The notes beneath the pieces were generated by a model. That model ran no database searches and was not told the DNA's origin. It saw only the letters and a list, made by a program, of their open reading frames with translations. Source: VXYL01 sp965208525 (lineage in GTDB: Bacteria; Pseudomonadota; Gammaproteobacteria; Pseudomonadales; Azotimanducaceae). Taken from it: 64,000 nucleotides of DNA. The position numbers and the translations under genes were made by a program. Position 1 is the stretch's first letter. Each line of letters opens with the position of its first letter. Shown piece by piece: positions 8,617 to 16,729 of this stretch. The stretch lies in NCBI GenBank assembly GCA_965208525.1, contig OZ242340.1, positions 3,906,001 through 3,970,000 on the forward strand, written 5' to 3'.

Positions 8617-9347
8617 GTCCCGCTACGCCCAAAGCCCTTTCCGCTCAGGCGCTCAGCGTAGTGCGCTCTGGCCAGCAAGTGTTGAAGGACGTCTCCTTCA
8701 GTATCGAGCAGGGCGAAGTTCATGCCTTGCTAGGCGGCAACGGTGCCGGCAAGTCAACGACCCTGCTGACCTTTCTTGGCTTCCTCGCACCCGCGTCAGG
8801 AAGCGTTCATGTTCAAGGCCGGGACGTAAACGAAAACGTAAGCGCGGCCCGGCAGGCGATTGCCTATTTGCCCGAGGCGGCCGCATTGTATGGCCATCTG
8901 AACGCCTATGAGAATCTCCGATACTTCCTGGCACTCGCGGGGGCGGACACGCGCCAGCCAGCGCTCGATGCAGCCCTGGACCGCGTGGCTTTGGCGGCGG
9001 GGGCCCGCGAAATGCGCATGCAAACCTACTCCAAGGGCATGCGCCAAAAGGTAGCGATCGCCATGGCAATCCTGAGAAAGGCGCCCATTTTGCTGCTCGA
9101 CGAGCCGACGTCCGGTCTCGACCCTGCGGCGATCGACGACTTCAACCGGTTGGTGGGTGAGCTTGCCGAAGCTGGTCAAACCGTTTTGCTGGTTACCCAT
9201 GATGTCTATGGCGCCTGCCACGTGGCCGACCGAATCGACCTACTGCATAGGGGCGAACTCGTCGGCACCTTTGACCGACCACCCGGAATGGACCGTATCG
9301 ACACCGAGGCGGTACATGCCGCCTTCGCCACGCACGCAGCCGGATGA
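8613..9347 (+). CDS. ABC-2 type transporter ATP-binding protein
   Basis: 244 residues from a GTG at 8613 that overlaps the previous stop; a further GTG at 8598 is in frame and cannot be excluded. Walker A GGNGAGKST, signature YSKGMRQK (SKG replaces the usual SGG) and Walker B ILLLDEPTSGLDP are intact, followed by the switch histidine in LLVTHD. Together with the two DUF3526 permeases it forms a complete exporter-type complex. Substrate unknown; proximity to the TonB receptor hints at metallophore or envelope traffic. Confidence 0.9.
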   Translation: MSPATPKALSAQALSVVRSGQQVLKDVSFSIEQGEVHALLGGNGAGKSTTLLTFLGFLAPASGSVHVQGRDVNENVSAARQAIAYLPEAAALYGHLNAYENLRYFLALAGADTRQPALDAALDRVALAAGAREMRMQTYSKGMRQKVAIAMAILRKAPILLLDEPTSGLDPAAIDDFNRLVGELAEAGQTVLLVTHDVYGACHVADRIDLLHRGELVGTFDRPPGMDRIDTEAVHAAFATHAAG

Positions 9348-10783
9348 CGAAACGCCTTTTTGCCATCGCTCGGGAAGAGCTGCGGCTTTGGCTGAGGTCA
9401 AGGCTGGCGTTGAGCGCGTTGCTGGTCCTTACGCTGCTCGTGACTTCGTCCGGCGTTGCTACCGCGCTCAGGATGGGCAATGAGCACAGGGAACGCACCG
9501 AGCAGCAGGCCCTTGCCGAGGAGTATTTCCTGTCCCAGCCTGATCGTCACCCCCATCGTATGGTGCATTACGGACACTATGTCTTCCGCATTCCCCCACC
9601 CCTTGCGGTGGTCGACCCGGGCGTGGACTCGGTAACCGGGCAGTCGATGTTCCTGGAAGGCCACCGGCAAAACACAGCGATGTTCGCCGATGCGCGGGCA
9701 AGCGTCGAACTCGGCGGATTCGAGTCTTTGACGGCGGCCGGTGTCTACCAGATGTTCCTGCCGCTGCTGCTCATCGCCATCGGTCATGGCTTGATCATTC
9801 GCGAGCGCGAGGAGAACACGCTTACGGCACTGCTCGCGCAAGGGGTGACGGGAATCGAGCTCTACACGGCCAAGTGGGTTGCCTTGGCGGGAGTTTCTCT
9901 TGCGCTGTTGCTGCCACTCGCCGTCATGTGCGCAGCCGCCATCGGGCAAGGCGCGGCGCCACTGGCCAGCGCCGGCGTCATCGGGCTCTACTTCCTCTAT
10001 TTGCTAGCCTGGTGCAGTCTCATTCTGCTCGTATCGACTCGGGTTCGGTCCCGCAGCCTCGCTATCGTCGTGCTGACGCTGTTTTGGCTCGGCGCTGGCT
10101 TAATCCTCCCCCGCATTGCAGTTGAGTCCAGCAGTGCGGCCATTCCCATGTCGGGCAAGTTGGAGTCCGACTTGCGCATGCAGGCCGAGTTGCGCGATGT
10201 CGGCGATGGCCACAACGCCGGTGCCCCGGCCTTCCGGCAGCTTCAGGCAAATCTGCTGGCGCAGTACAGCGTCGAACACGTCGATGACCTACCGGTCAAC
10301 TTCCGGGGCATCGTCTCTGAAGTGGCGGAAGCCGACTTGACGGAGGTGATGAACCGGTATTCCGAACAACGCATGGCCCTCGAAGCCGATCAGGCGCAGC
10401 TCGCCGCCTCCTTTGGCTGGCTGTCGCCAGTCGTGGCGGTATCGGCAGGCTCCCGTGCACTCTCGGGCACCGATCTTGCCACCCACCACCGATTCCTGCG
10501 TGAAGCCGAGTCCGTGCGCTTCGGCTTCGTGCAGGCCCTCAACCGCGCCCACGCCGAGCAAGTCGCCCACGGCGATGACATCAACCGCAGCACCGACTTC
10601 GAGTCCGAACAACGTACTCGGGTATCGGCCCAGAACTGGAACGCGCTCGATGCGTTCTACTTTCAGCCCACCCCGACCAACGAACGCCTAGCTCGCGCTG
10701 GCACGCCCATGGCCATGCTGCTTGCCTGGGTACTTGCGCTGTCGGCCGGCGGCATTCTCGCTTCGCGAAGGATGCGGCCATGA
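9344..10783 (+). CDS. ABC-2 permease with DUF3526-type domain, subunit 1
   Basis: 479 residues, starting at an ATGA overlap with the ATPase stop. One N-terminal membrane helix (residues about 20-40) is followed by a large extracytoplasmic loop (about 45-140), then a cluster of five helices, a second long soluble segment (about 265-450) and a final helix. This layout, and REREENTLTALLAQG after the second helix, fit the DUF3526 permeases related to NosY/CcmB-type systems. It probably dimerises with the next gene product. Confidence 0.85.
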   Translation: MTKRLFAIAREELRLWLRSRLALSALLVLTLLVTSSGVATALRMGNEHRERTEQQALAEEYFLSQPDRHPHRMVHYGHYVFRIPPPLAVVDPGVDSVTGQSMFLEGHRQNTAMFADARASVELGGFESLTAAGVYQMFLPLLLIAIGHGLIIREREENTLTALLAQGVTGIELYTAKWVALAGVSLALLLPLAVMCAAAIGQGAAPLASAGVIGLYFLYLLAWCSLILLVSTRVRSRSLAIVVLTLFWLGAGLILPRIAVESSSAAIPMSGKLESDLRMQAELRDVGDGHNAGAPAFRQLQANLLAQYSVEHVDDLPVNFRGIVSEVAEADLTEVMNRYSEQRMALEADQAQLAASFGWLSPVVAVSAGSRALSGTDLATHHRFLREAESVRFGFVQALNRAHAEQVAHGDDINRSTDFESEQRTRVSAQNWNALDAFYFQPTPTNERLARAGTPMAMLLAWVLALSAGGILASRRMRP

Positions 10784-12030
10784 CTGCGCCAATGCGGGAG
10801 CTCCGGCTGCTTGCAAAGGACCGAGCGGCTTTGCTTTGGCTTGGGATTGCCGCGCTTGTGGCGGGCTTGTCGGTGTCGTTTGGCCTGCACGAAATCGCCA
10901 CGCAGCGCACGGTTCTGACGGAACTGACCGAAATCGATCGCCTGGAACGGGAAGTGGCGATCGCACAGTACCGGGATTGGGGCGACGCTGCCTACTACAC
11001 CTTCCACCTGACCTACGACTCGCCCTCCGATTTCGCCTTCGCCGCGCTGGGTCGGCGCGATACCTCTCCTTGGAAACACCGCATCCGTGCGCTAGCCCTG
11101 GAAGGGCAGATTCACGAAACCGACGCGACCAACCCGGCCTTCGCCCTGATCGGCCGTTTCGACTTCGCGTTCACCGCGAACATGCTTGCTCCTTTGCTGC
11201 TGATCCTCCTCTTGCATGACCTGCGTTCCCGAGAGCGGTCGGCGGGACGCTTCGAGCTGCTTAGCGCAATGGCGGCGCGTCGGGGCAGTCCTTGGCTGGC
11301 GCGAGGGGGCTTGCGTGTTGGAGCCCTGATGCTCTGCCTGATCGTGCCGCTCTGGGCCGGCGGCTCGCTGGCCGGAACGGGCGCTTCGGACCTCGCGCTC
11401 GCAAGCTTCATCGTGGTCCTGCACATCGCGTTCTGGTGGGGCGTTTGCGCGGTCATCGACCGCTTTGGCTGGAGCAGCCCGGTCAACCTAACGACGCTGG
11501 TCGGCGCGTGGCTTGCGCTTGCCGTGGTGGTCCCTGCCGCGATCGAGATTTCGGTGAAGGCCGCCGTGCCATTGCCGAGCGGCGGCGAAATCATGCTTGC
11601 TCAGCGAGAAGCGGTGAACGATGCCTGGGATCTGCCCAAGTCCGCGACGATGGGGCCGTTCGTCGAGCGACACCCGCAATGGGCGGACTACGCGGAGGTC
11701 AGCCAGCCATTCGAGTGGAAGTGGTACTACGCGTTTCAGCAGGTCGGCGACCAGACAGCCGAGCCACTATCGCTAGCCTATCGCGACGGACGCATCGCCC
11801 GGGACCGGCTTGCTGGAATGCTGGTTTGGCTTGCGCCACCCGCGCTCGCGGAACGAACCCTGCAGGCCATTGCCGGCACGAACATGGCAGCCTCGCTGGC
11901 CTATGAACAACGGGTGCGTAACTTTCATGCCGCCCTCAGGGCCTACTACTATCCCAACCTGTTTCGAGATCAAGCAATCTCGGAGGCAAGCCTTAGGCAG
12001 CGGCCTGAGTTTCACGCGGCCGGCGAGTGA
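10780..12030 (+). CDS. ABC-2 permease with DUF3526-type domain, subunit 2
   Basis: 416 residues, starting at an ATGA overlap with subunit 1. Same layout as subunit 1: N-terminal helix, long loop, membrane cluster with SRERSAGRFELLSAM in the matching place, then a C-terminal soluble stretch. It lacks a convincing final helix present in the first subunit. The two paralogues, ATPase and DUF1624 protein form one tightly coupled operon (7456-12030). Confidence 0.85.
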   Translation: MTAPMRELRLLAKDRAALLWLGIAALVAGLSVSFGLHEIATQRTVLTELTEIDRLEREVAIAQYRDWGDAAYYTFHLTYDSPSDFAFAALGRRDTSPWKHRIRALALEGQIHETDATNPAFALIGRFDFAFTANMLAPLLLILLLHDLRSRERSAGRFELLSAMAARRGSPWLARGGLRVGALMLCLIVPLWAGGSLAGTGASDLALASFIVVLHIAFWWGVCAVIDRFGWSSPVNLTTLVGAWLALAVVVPAAIEISVKAAVPLPSGGEIMLAQREAVNDAWDLPKSATMGPFVERHPQWADYAEVSQPFEWKWYYAFQQVGDQTAEPLSLAYRDGRIARDRLAGMLVWLAPPALAERTLQAIAGTNMAASLAYEQRVRNFHAALRAYYYPNLFRDQAISEASLRQRPEFHAAGE

Positions 12031-12650
12031 ATCGTCCGGCAGGGCTTCAACGGGCGCACCTCGCGAAAGCCCCCCTGTGGCGGCACTTCCGACGGAACCC
12101 GAACCGCTCGAGCAGGCGGCGCGCAAGCATCGACGACTTGGTCAGCGGAAGACTCGTCGATGCTTGGCCCAAAATCAAAGCAACAGCGTGCAGCTTCGGA
12201 CGTCTGCACACGCCACAACGCCGCATGGACCTGCGACCTCACCACGTCTACATCGACATCGACGCCGGCTACCGGCGTGCATCCAGCGGCCGCTTCTGGC
12301 TGGGCCTGATCGGCGTGATACTCTGGCCTAGGAGTTTGCGCCGTAGAAGGCCACTTAGGTGGCATTCTGCGGTGCGAGGTCGCAGGAAGGTGGGGGCTGG
12401 GGCCAAACGCCGAGCGTAGCGAGGGGTTTGGCGGCGCTATGAGCCTGCGCCGTAGGAAACCATTGAGCCGAAGGACAGAGCGAGCACCTCTCCGCAGCTT
12501 TAGCGTAGCGAAAACCCGTTAGAGCGCACCGGCACTTGCGGGACGCACGAATTCCACGTGGTCCGGGCGCAGACGGCCCAATTTTCTTGGCCAAGCCATG
12601 CCCGCCCATGTGCGCCATCGGCTTGGTGAATGCTCGGAAGGAACCCATCG
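12031..12650. other. Non-coding interval with decayed repeat copies
   Basis: No convincing gene. Open frames here have Arg-rich compositions expected from random high-GC sequence. The interval holds a repeat (12337-12402) related to the hairpin at 25772-25830, followed by a partial copy of the GCGCCGTAG-type repeat near 12446-12460. The last 15 bases carry the ribosome site of the next gene. Confidence 0.6.
12337..12402. repeat. Dispersed repeat, family B, diverged copy
   Basis: TGCGCCGTAGAAGGCCAC and the following TAGGTGGCATTCTGCGGTGC, then GAGGTCGCAGGAAGGTG, align base for base with 25771-25826 at roughly three quarters identity, but the hairpin pairing is degraded here. Confidence 0.6.
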
Positions 12651-14351
12651 ATGTCGACACACCGTACCCCCACCACCCGCATCGCCATGTTGCTTGCCGC
12701 GGCCATAACCGCCGCCGGTTGCGATCAAGCCCCATCGACCGACGACGAAGCCGCATCGCCCGTCAGCGATGCCGCTTCGACCGACGCCGGTGCTCCGGCA
12801 GAGGCTGCCGTGCGCCAAATTGGCGCCTCGGCAAGTTTCCGCGGAATCAACGGCATCCATTTCGGGCCGAACGGGGATCTCTGGCTCGCCTCCGTGGTCA
12901 CGCCCGCCGTGGCCCGGATCGATCCCGACAGCGGCGAGATTCTGGAAAGCCTGGGGCTCGGCGACGGTCCCAAGTCGCCGGACGACCTCGCTTTCGGGCC
13001 GGACGGCTCGGTCTATTGGACCGACATCAGCAATGGCGAGGTTGCGATGAAGAGCCCCGATGGGAGCACACGAGTCGTCGCCTCGCCCGGGGTTGGCGTG
13101 AATCCAATCACCTTCTCCGACGACGGCCGCCTGTTCGTCTCGCAGTGCTTCATGGACACCCGACTCTTCGAGCTCGACCCGCAAGGCATTGCCGAACCAC
13201 GTCTGATCCGCGGTGACCTGGGGCCTGGATGCGGTCTGAACGGGATGGACTGGGGTTCGGCGGACGGACGGCTCTACGGACCGCGCTGGTTCCGCGGCGA
13301 GGTCGCTCGGGTCGATGTGGACAGCGGCGAACTGGAGACTGTGGCGGACGGCTTCGGGGTGCCGGCGGCCGTGAAGTTCGACAGCGCGGGTCGGCTCCAT
13401 GTCTTGGATGCCTTGCGCGGCGAGGTCATTCGGCTGGGCGACGACGGCGGCCGCGAGGTCGTGGCCCGGGTTCAGCCCGGGCTCGACAACTTCGCCTTCA
13501 ACGAGCAAGACCGCCTCTTCATCTCGAGCTTCGCCGACGGCTTCATCGTCGAAGCCATCTCGCCGGACGAGAACCGCGTCGTGTTGGCGGGCGGCCTGAA
13601 CATGCCCGGCGGGGTGGCGCTGATCGGTGGCACCGAGTCGCCCCGCCTCGTGGTCGCGGACTTCTTCGCGCTTAGGCAACTCGACCCGATGACCGGCGAG
13701 GAACTCTCCGTGGTGCGCGACGTGATTGGCTTTTCCGACCTTGGCAGCTCAATGTCGGTGCATGCAACGACAGACCACAAGCTAGTGCTGACGAGCTGGT
13801 TCGACAACGCCGTTCGCGTCTGGGATCCGGGCGCCGATGCCCTGGTGCAGGTCTTCGGCGAGCTGGCGCAACCGATCGATGCCCTACTGTTCGAAGGCGA
13901 AATCGTCGCCAGCCAATGGGGCGCCGGAAACGTGATCGCCTTCTCGCCCGAGAATCCCGCCGAAAGGCGGGTGCTGGCCGAAGGCCTGTCAGGCCCGGCC
14001 GGTCTGACCGTGGCCAACGGGGCTGTTTACGTCGCCGACAATCTGGCCGGCACCTTGCATCGCATCGGCACCGACGGCGTGGAGCTGATCGCCGAAGGTC
14101 TCGACCAGCCTGAAGGGCTCGCGGCCGCGAACAGTGCCATCTACGTCGTCGAGGCGGGCAGCGGCAAGGTCACGGCGATCGACCCCGCGGGTGGCGAGTC
14201 GGCGACGGTTGCCGGGCCTCTCGAACTGCACGTGCCGCCGTCGGGAGACTTCCCCAACACGATGCTTTTCAACGGCATTGCCACCGACGGCAAGACAGCG
14301 TGGGTCACGGGCGACGCCGCGAACACCATCTACGTCTTTGACCTCGATTAG
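12651..14351 (+). CDS. SMP-30/NHL-type beta-propeller lipoprotein
   Basis: 566 residues from ATG 12651, preceded by GGAAGGA. A short signal sequence ends in a lipobox-like ITAAGC, so the protein is probably a lipoprotein anchored at the membrane. After a Ser/Asp/Ala linker, the rest is repeated blades of the form GxxGxLxVAD (ADNLAGTLHRI, TDISNGEVAMK), as in gluconolactonase/SMP-30 and NHL propellers, perhaps as two propellers given the length. Lactone hydrolysis is possible but metal-binding residues could not be placed. It stands alone, with 238 bases to the next gene. Confidence 0.78.
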   Translation: MSTHRTPTTRIAMLLAAAITAAGCDQAPSTDDEAASPVSDAASTDAGAPAEAAVRQIGASASFRGINGIHFGPNGDLWLASVVTPAVARIDPDSGEILESLGLGDGPKSPDDLAFGPDGSVYWTDISNGEVAMKSPDGSTRVVASPGVGVNPITFSDDGRLFVSQCFMDTRLFELDPQGIAEPRLIRGDLGPGCGLNGMDWGSADGRLYGPRWFRGEVARVDVDSGELETVADGFGVPAAVKFDSAGRLHVLDALRGEVIRLGDDGGREVVARVQPGLDNFAFNEQDRLFISSFADGFIVEAISPDENRVVLAGGLNMPGGVALIGGTESPRLVVADFFALRQLDPMTGEELSVVRDVIGFSDLGSSMSVHATTDHKLVLTSWFDNAVRVWDPGADALVQVFGELAQPIDALLFEGEIVASQWGAGNVIAFSPENPAERRVLAEGLSGPAGLTVANGAVYVADNLAGTLHRIGTDGVELIAEGLDQPEGLAAANSAIYVVEAGSGKVTAIDPAGGESATVAGPLELHVPPSGDFPNTMLFNGIATDGKTAWVTGDAANTIYVFDLD

Positions 14352-14497
14352 GAGGTAGCGCGGCTTACCTTGGCCCGGCTTCAGCAAGGAACCGAGCACG
14401 CCGCATCCCTTACCCGCATGCGGCCAAGGGCCTTTGCCGGCGCGGGCAAAAGGCCCTCTGTGCAGGGGCACGCATGCATCGCCCGTGCTGCGGTAGG

Positions 14498-14534
14498 CTA
14501 GGGGCTGCGCCGTGGAGACGGCGCTGGCTCCTAG
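14498..14534. repeat. Dispersed hairpin, family A
   Basis: CTAGGGGCTGCGCCGT and ACGGCGCTGGCTCCTAG form a near-perfect stem around GGAG. Same element as 36404-36436 and 42444-42480. It is followed at once by GCGCGCCCGCAAGGGCGCTGG, a further GC-rich palindrome. Confidence 0.75.
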
Positions 14535-14590
14535 CGCGCCCGCAAGGGCGCTGGTGTACTTGCACACATGGAAGGGCCGGAGCGGACGGG

Positions 14591-16537
14591 ATGGTCGGAT
14601 TGCGGTTCCCGGCAGGCGCGATGTTTGGTTTCGTTGCCGCCGTGCTGGCATTCGGTGTTCGCGCCGACGAGGAGCCGCCGTGGCCCAAGGCCTGGTTTGA
14701 GGCGCCGAAGACCGCCAGCGAAGCCGGCCTCACGCGCTTCTCGCAGAGTCCATACCTCGACGATCGCGGCTTGCCCCCGGTCGAGGAGCGGCTCCCGGAC
14801 GACCCCATCATCATCGAGCCCTATCGCAACATCGGCAAGTACGGCGGCACCGCCCGCATCACGCTCTGGGACAGTTGGCAGTTCTTCAACTGGGAACATG
14901 CGCTGACACTTTCCGCCAACATGCGCGACGTGCTGCCGAATCTGGCCGAACGCTGGGAACTGAGCGAGGACGCCCGCACCACCACCATCTACCTGCGTCC
15001 GGGCATCAAGTGGTCCGACGGCCACCCCCTCACCGCCGACGACTTCATGTTTCGCCTGAAGCACGTCTGGCAGGACCCCGACATCTCGCCGGTGGTGTAT
15101 CGCCTCGTGCAGGGTTGCGAGTTCGTCAAGATCGACGACTACACGTTCCAGTATGTCTTCCCCGGCCCGAACCCGATGTTCGCCAACTTCTTCGCCCAGT
15201 ACGGCAGCCATTTCGTGGACCCGATGCACTTCTTCAAGGACTACCACGCGGCCTTCCGCGACAAGGAGGAACTCGAAGCGCTGGTGGAAGAGGAAGGCTT
15301 CGTGACGTGGATGGCCATGTACGGCGCACTGCGCGGTTGGGGCAACGAAGATGCCGTCAAGGTGCCAACCCTCAGGGCGTATAGGGTGACCGAGCGCACG
15401 CCGACGAAGATGCGGCTCGAACGCAATCCGTACTATCACAAGATCGATCCGGCGGGGAATCAACTTCCCTACATCGACGAGATCGACGCCATCATCCTGC
15501 TGGAAAACTCGAAGATGATCGCCTTCCAGGCGGCCACCGGACAGCTTGACTTCGCCGCCTATGCCTTGAAGACGGAAGACATACCGCTCTTGAAGCTCGG
15601 CGAGGTCAAGGGTGTCAACAAGGTTCACGTCTGGACCCGACTGCACGTTAGCGACGTGTCGATCCAGCCGAACTACAACTACGACGATCCCAAATATCGC
15701 GAACTCCTCTGGGGCTCGGGGGAACGACGGTTCGTGCGCGCCCTCTCGCACGCCATCGACCGGCCACAGATGAATGACGTCATCTATTTCAGCAAGGGCG
15801 TGCCGAGCCAAGTGACCGCCCATCCCACCAGCCGCTGGTACGAGGAGCGGTTCGCCAACGCGCACACCCGCTACGATCCAGACTACTCCCGCGCCCTGCT
15901 CGACGAACTGGGCCTGGCGGACGTCGACGGCGACGGCCTGCGCGAGTACCCCGACGGCTCGCCGCTCACCATTACTTTCGAGTATCTCGACTTCGAGACC
16001 CCGAAGACGATGACCATGGAACTCGTGCGTGAATACTGGCGCGAAGTGGGCATCGACCTCAGACTCAAGTCGGTGGAAAGGCGACTGCAGTCGGAGCGCG
16101 CGCAGGCAAACAAGATGCAGATGACCCTATGGCACGCCGACAAGGTCACCGACATCCTCTTCCCGTTAGTGCCGGACTGGTTCTACCCCCACCGCTCGGG
16201 CTGGGACATCGCTATGTGGAACCACTGGGCGCGCTACTACCAGACCGACGGCCGCCTCGGCGAAGAACCGCCACCGCTGGTCAGGAACCTGCAGTTCTGG
16301 GGTGACCAACTGCGCGAGGCAACCACCGAGGAGCACCGCACCAAGGCCGCCAAGACGCTGCTCGAAGCCGCCGCGGAAAACCTTTGGACCATCGGCACGG
16401 TCGGCCAGGCGCCGCATCCCGTGGTGGTGTCGAACCGGCTCAAGAACGTCACTTCCACCGGCATCTGGGGCTGGGACAACCGCTGGACCCTGTCCTACCA
16501 CCCTTCGACTTGGTATTTCGACGAGGACGAGCCGTAG
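14591..16537 (+). CDS. ABC transporter solute-binding protein, peptide/nickel family (SBP_bac_5)
   Basis: 648 residues from ATG 14591; an earlier in-frame ATG at 14474 would add an Arg/Cys-rich stretch overlapping a repeat and is unlikely. A signal peptide ends near VRA/DEE. Family features include YGGTARI, DVLPNLAERWELSEDARTTT, LRPGIKWSDGHPLTADDFMF and a late FVRALSHAIDRPQMND. The length and WYEERF region resemble the large-ligand subgroup. No permease or ATPase genes flank it, so it must work with a transporter encoded elsewhere or act as an orphan receptor. Confidence 0.88.
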   Translation: MVGLRFPAGAMFGFVAAVLAFGVRADEEPPWPKAWFEAPKTASEAGLTRFSQSPYLDDRGLPPVEERLPDDPIIIEPYRNIGKYGGTARITLWDSWQFFNWEHALTLSANMRDVLPNLAERWELSEDARTTTIYLRPGIKWSDGHPLTADDFMFRLKHVWQDPDISPVVYRLVQGCEFVKIDDYTFQYVFPGPNPMFANFFAQYGSHFVDPMHFFKDYHAAFRDKEELEALVEEEGFVTWMAMYGALRGWGNEDAVKVPTLRAYRVTERTPTKMRLERNPYYHKIDPAGNQLPYIDEIDAIILLENSKMIAFQAATGQLDFAAYALKTEDIPLLKLGEVKGVNKVHVWTRLHVSDVSIQPNYNYDDPKYRELLWGSGERRFVRALSHAIDRPQMNDVIYFSKGVPSQVTAHPTSRWYEERFANAHTRYDPDYSRALLDELGLADVDGDGLREYPDGSPLTITFEYLDFETPKTMTMELVREYWREVGIDLRLKSVERRLQSERAQANKMQMTLWHADKVTDILFPLVPDWFYPHRSGWDIAMWNHWARYYQTDGRLGEEPPPLVRNLQFWGDQLREATTEEHRTKAAKTLLEAAAENLWTIGTVGQAPHPVVVSNRLKNVTSTGIWGWDNRWTLSYHPSTWYFDEDEP

Positions 16538-16729
16538 CGCCGCCCTTCGCAATCACCGTCAGCATTTGCCGGCTGCGACATCGGCACTCTCCCCAAAAAA
16601 GGCTGCCGAGCGCGTCGTGGATAGCATCGGCGTACCAGAAACCTCGACGGTGGCGCACACCGAACTATTGCTTCCTGGTCTACGGCGATCGTAGAGCCGC
16701 GGCAGTTGCTCGGTAGAAGGGGCGTGCCG

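Noticed and set aside
12027..12419. A 130-codon plus-strand frame after the ABC permease
   Set aside because: Arg-rich, runs through a degraded B-type repeat, and has no ribosome site apart from the overlap with the previous stop.
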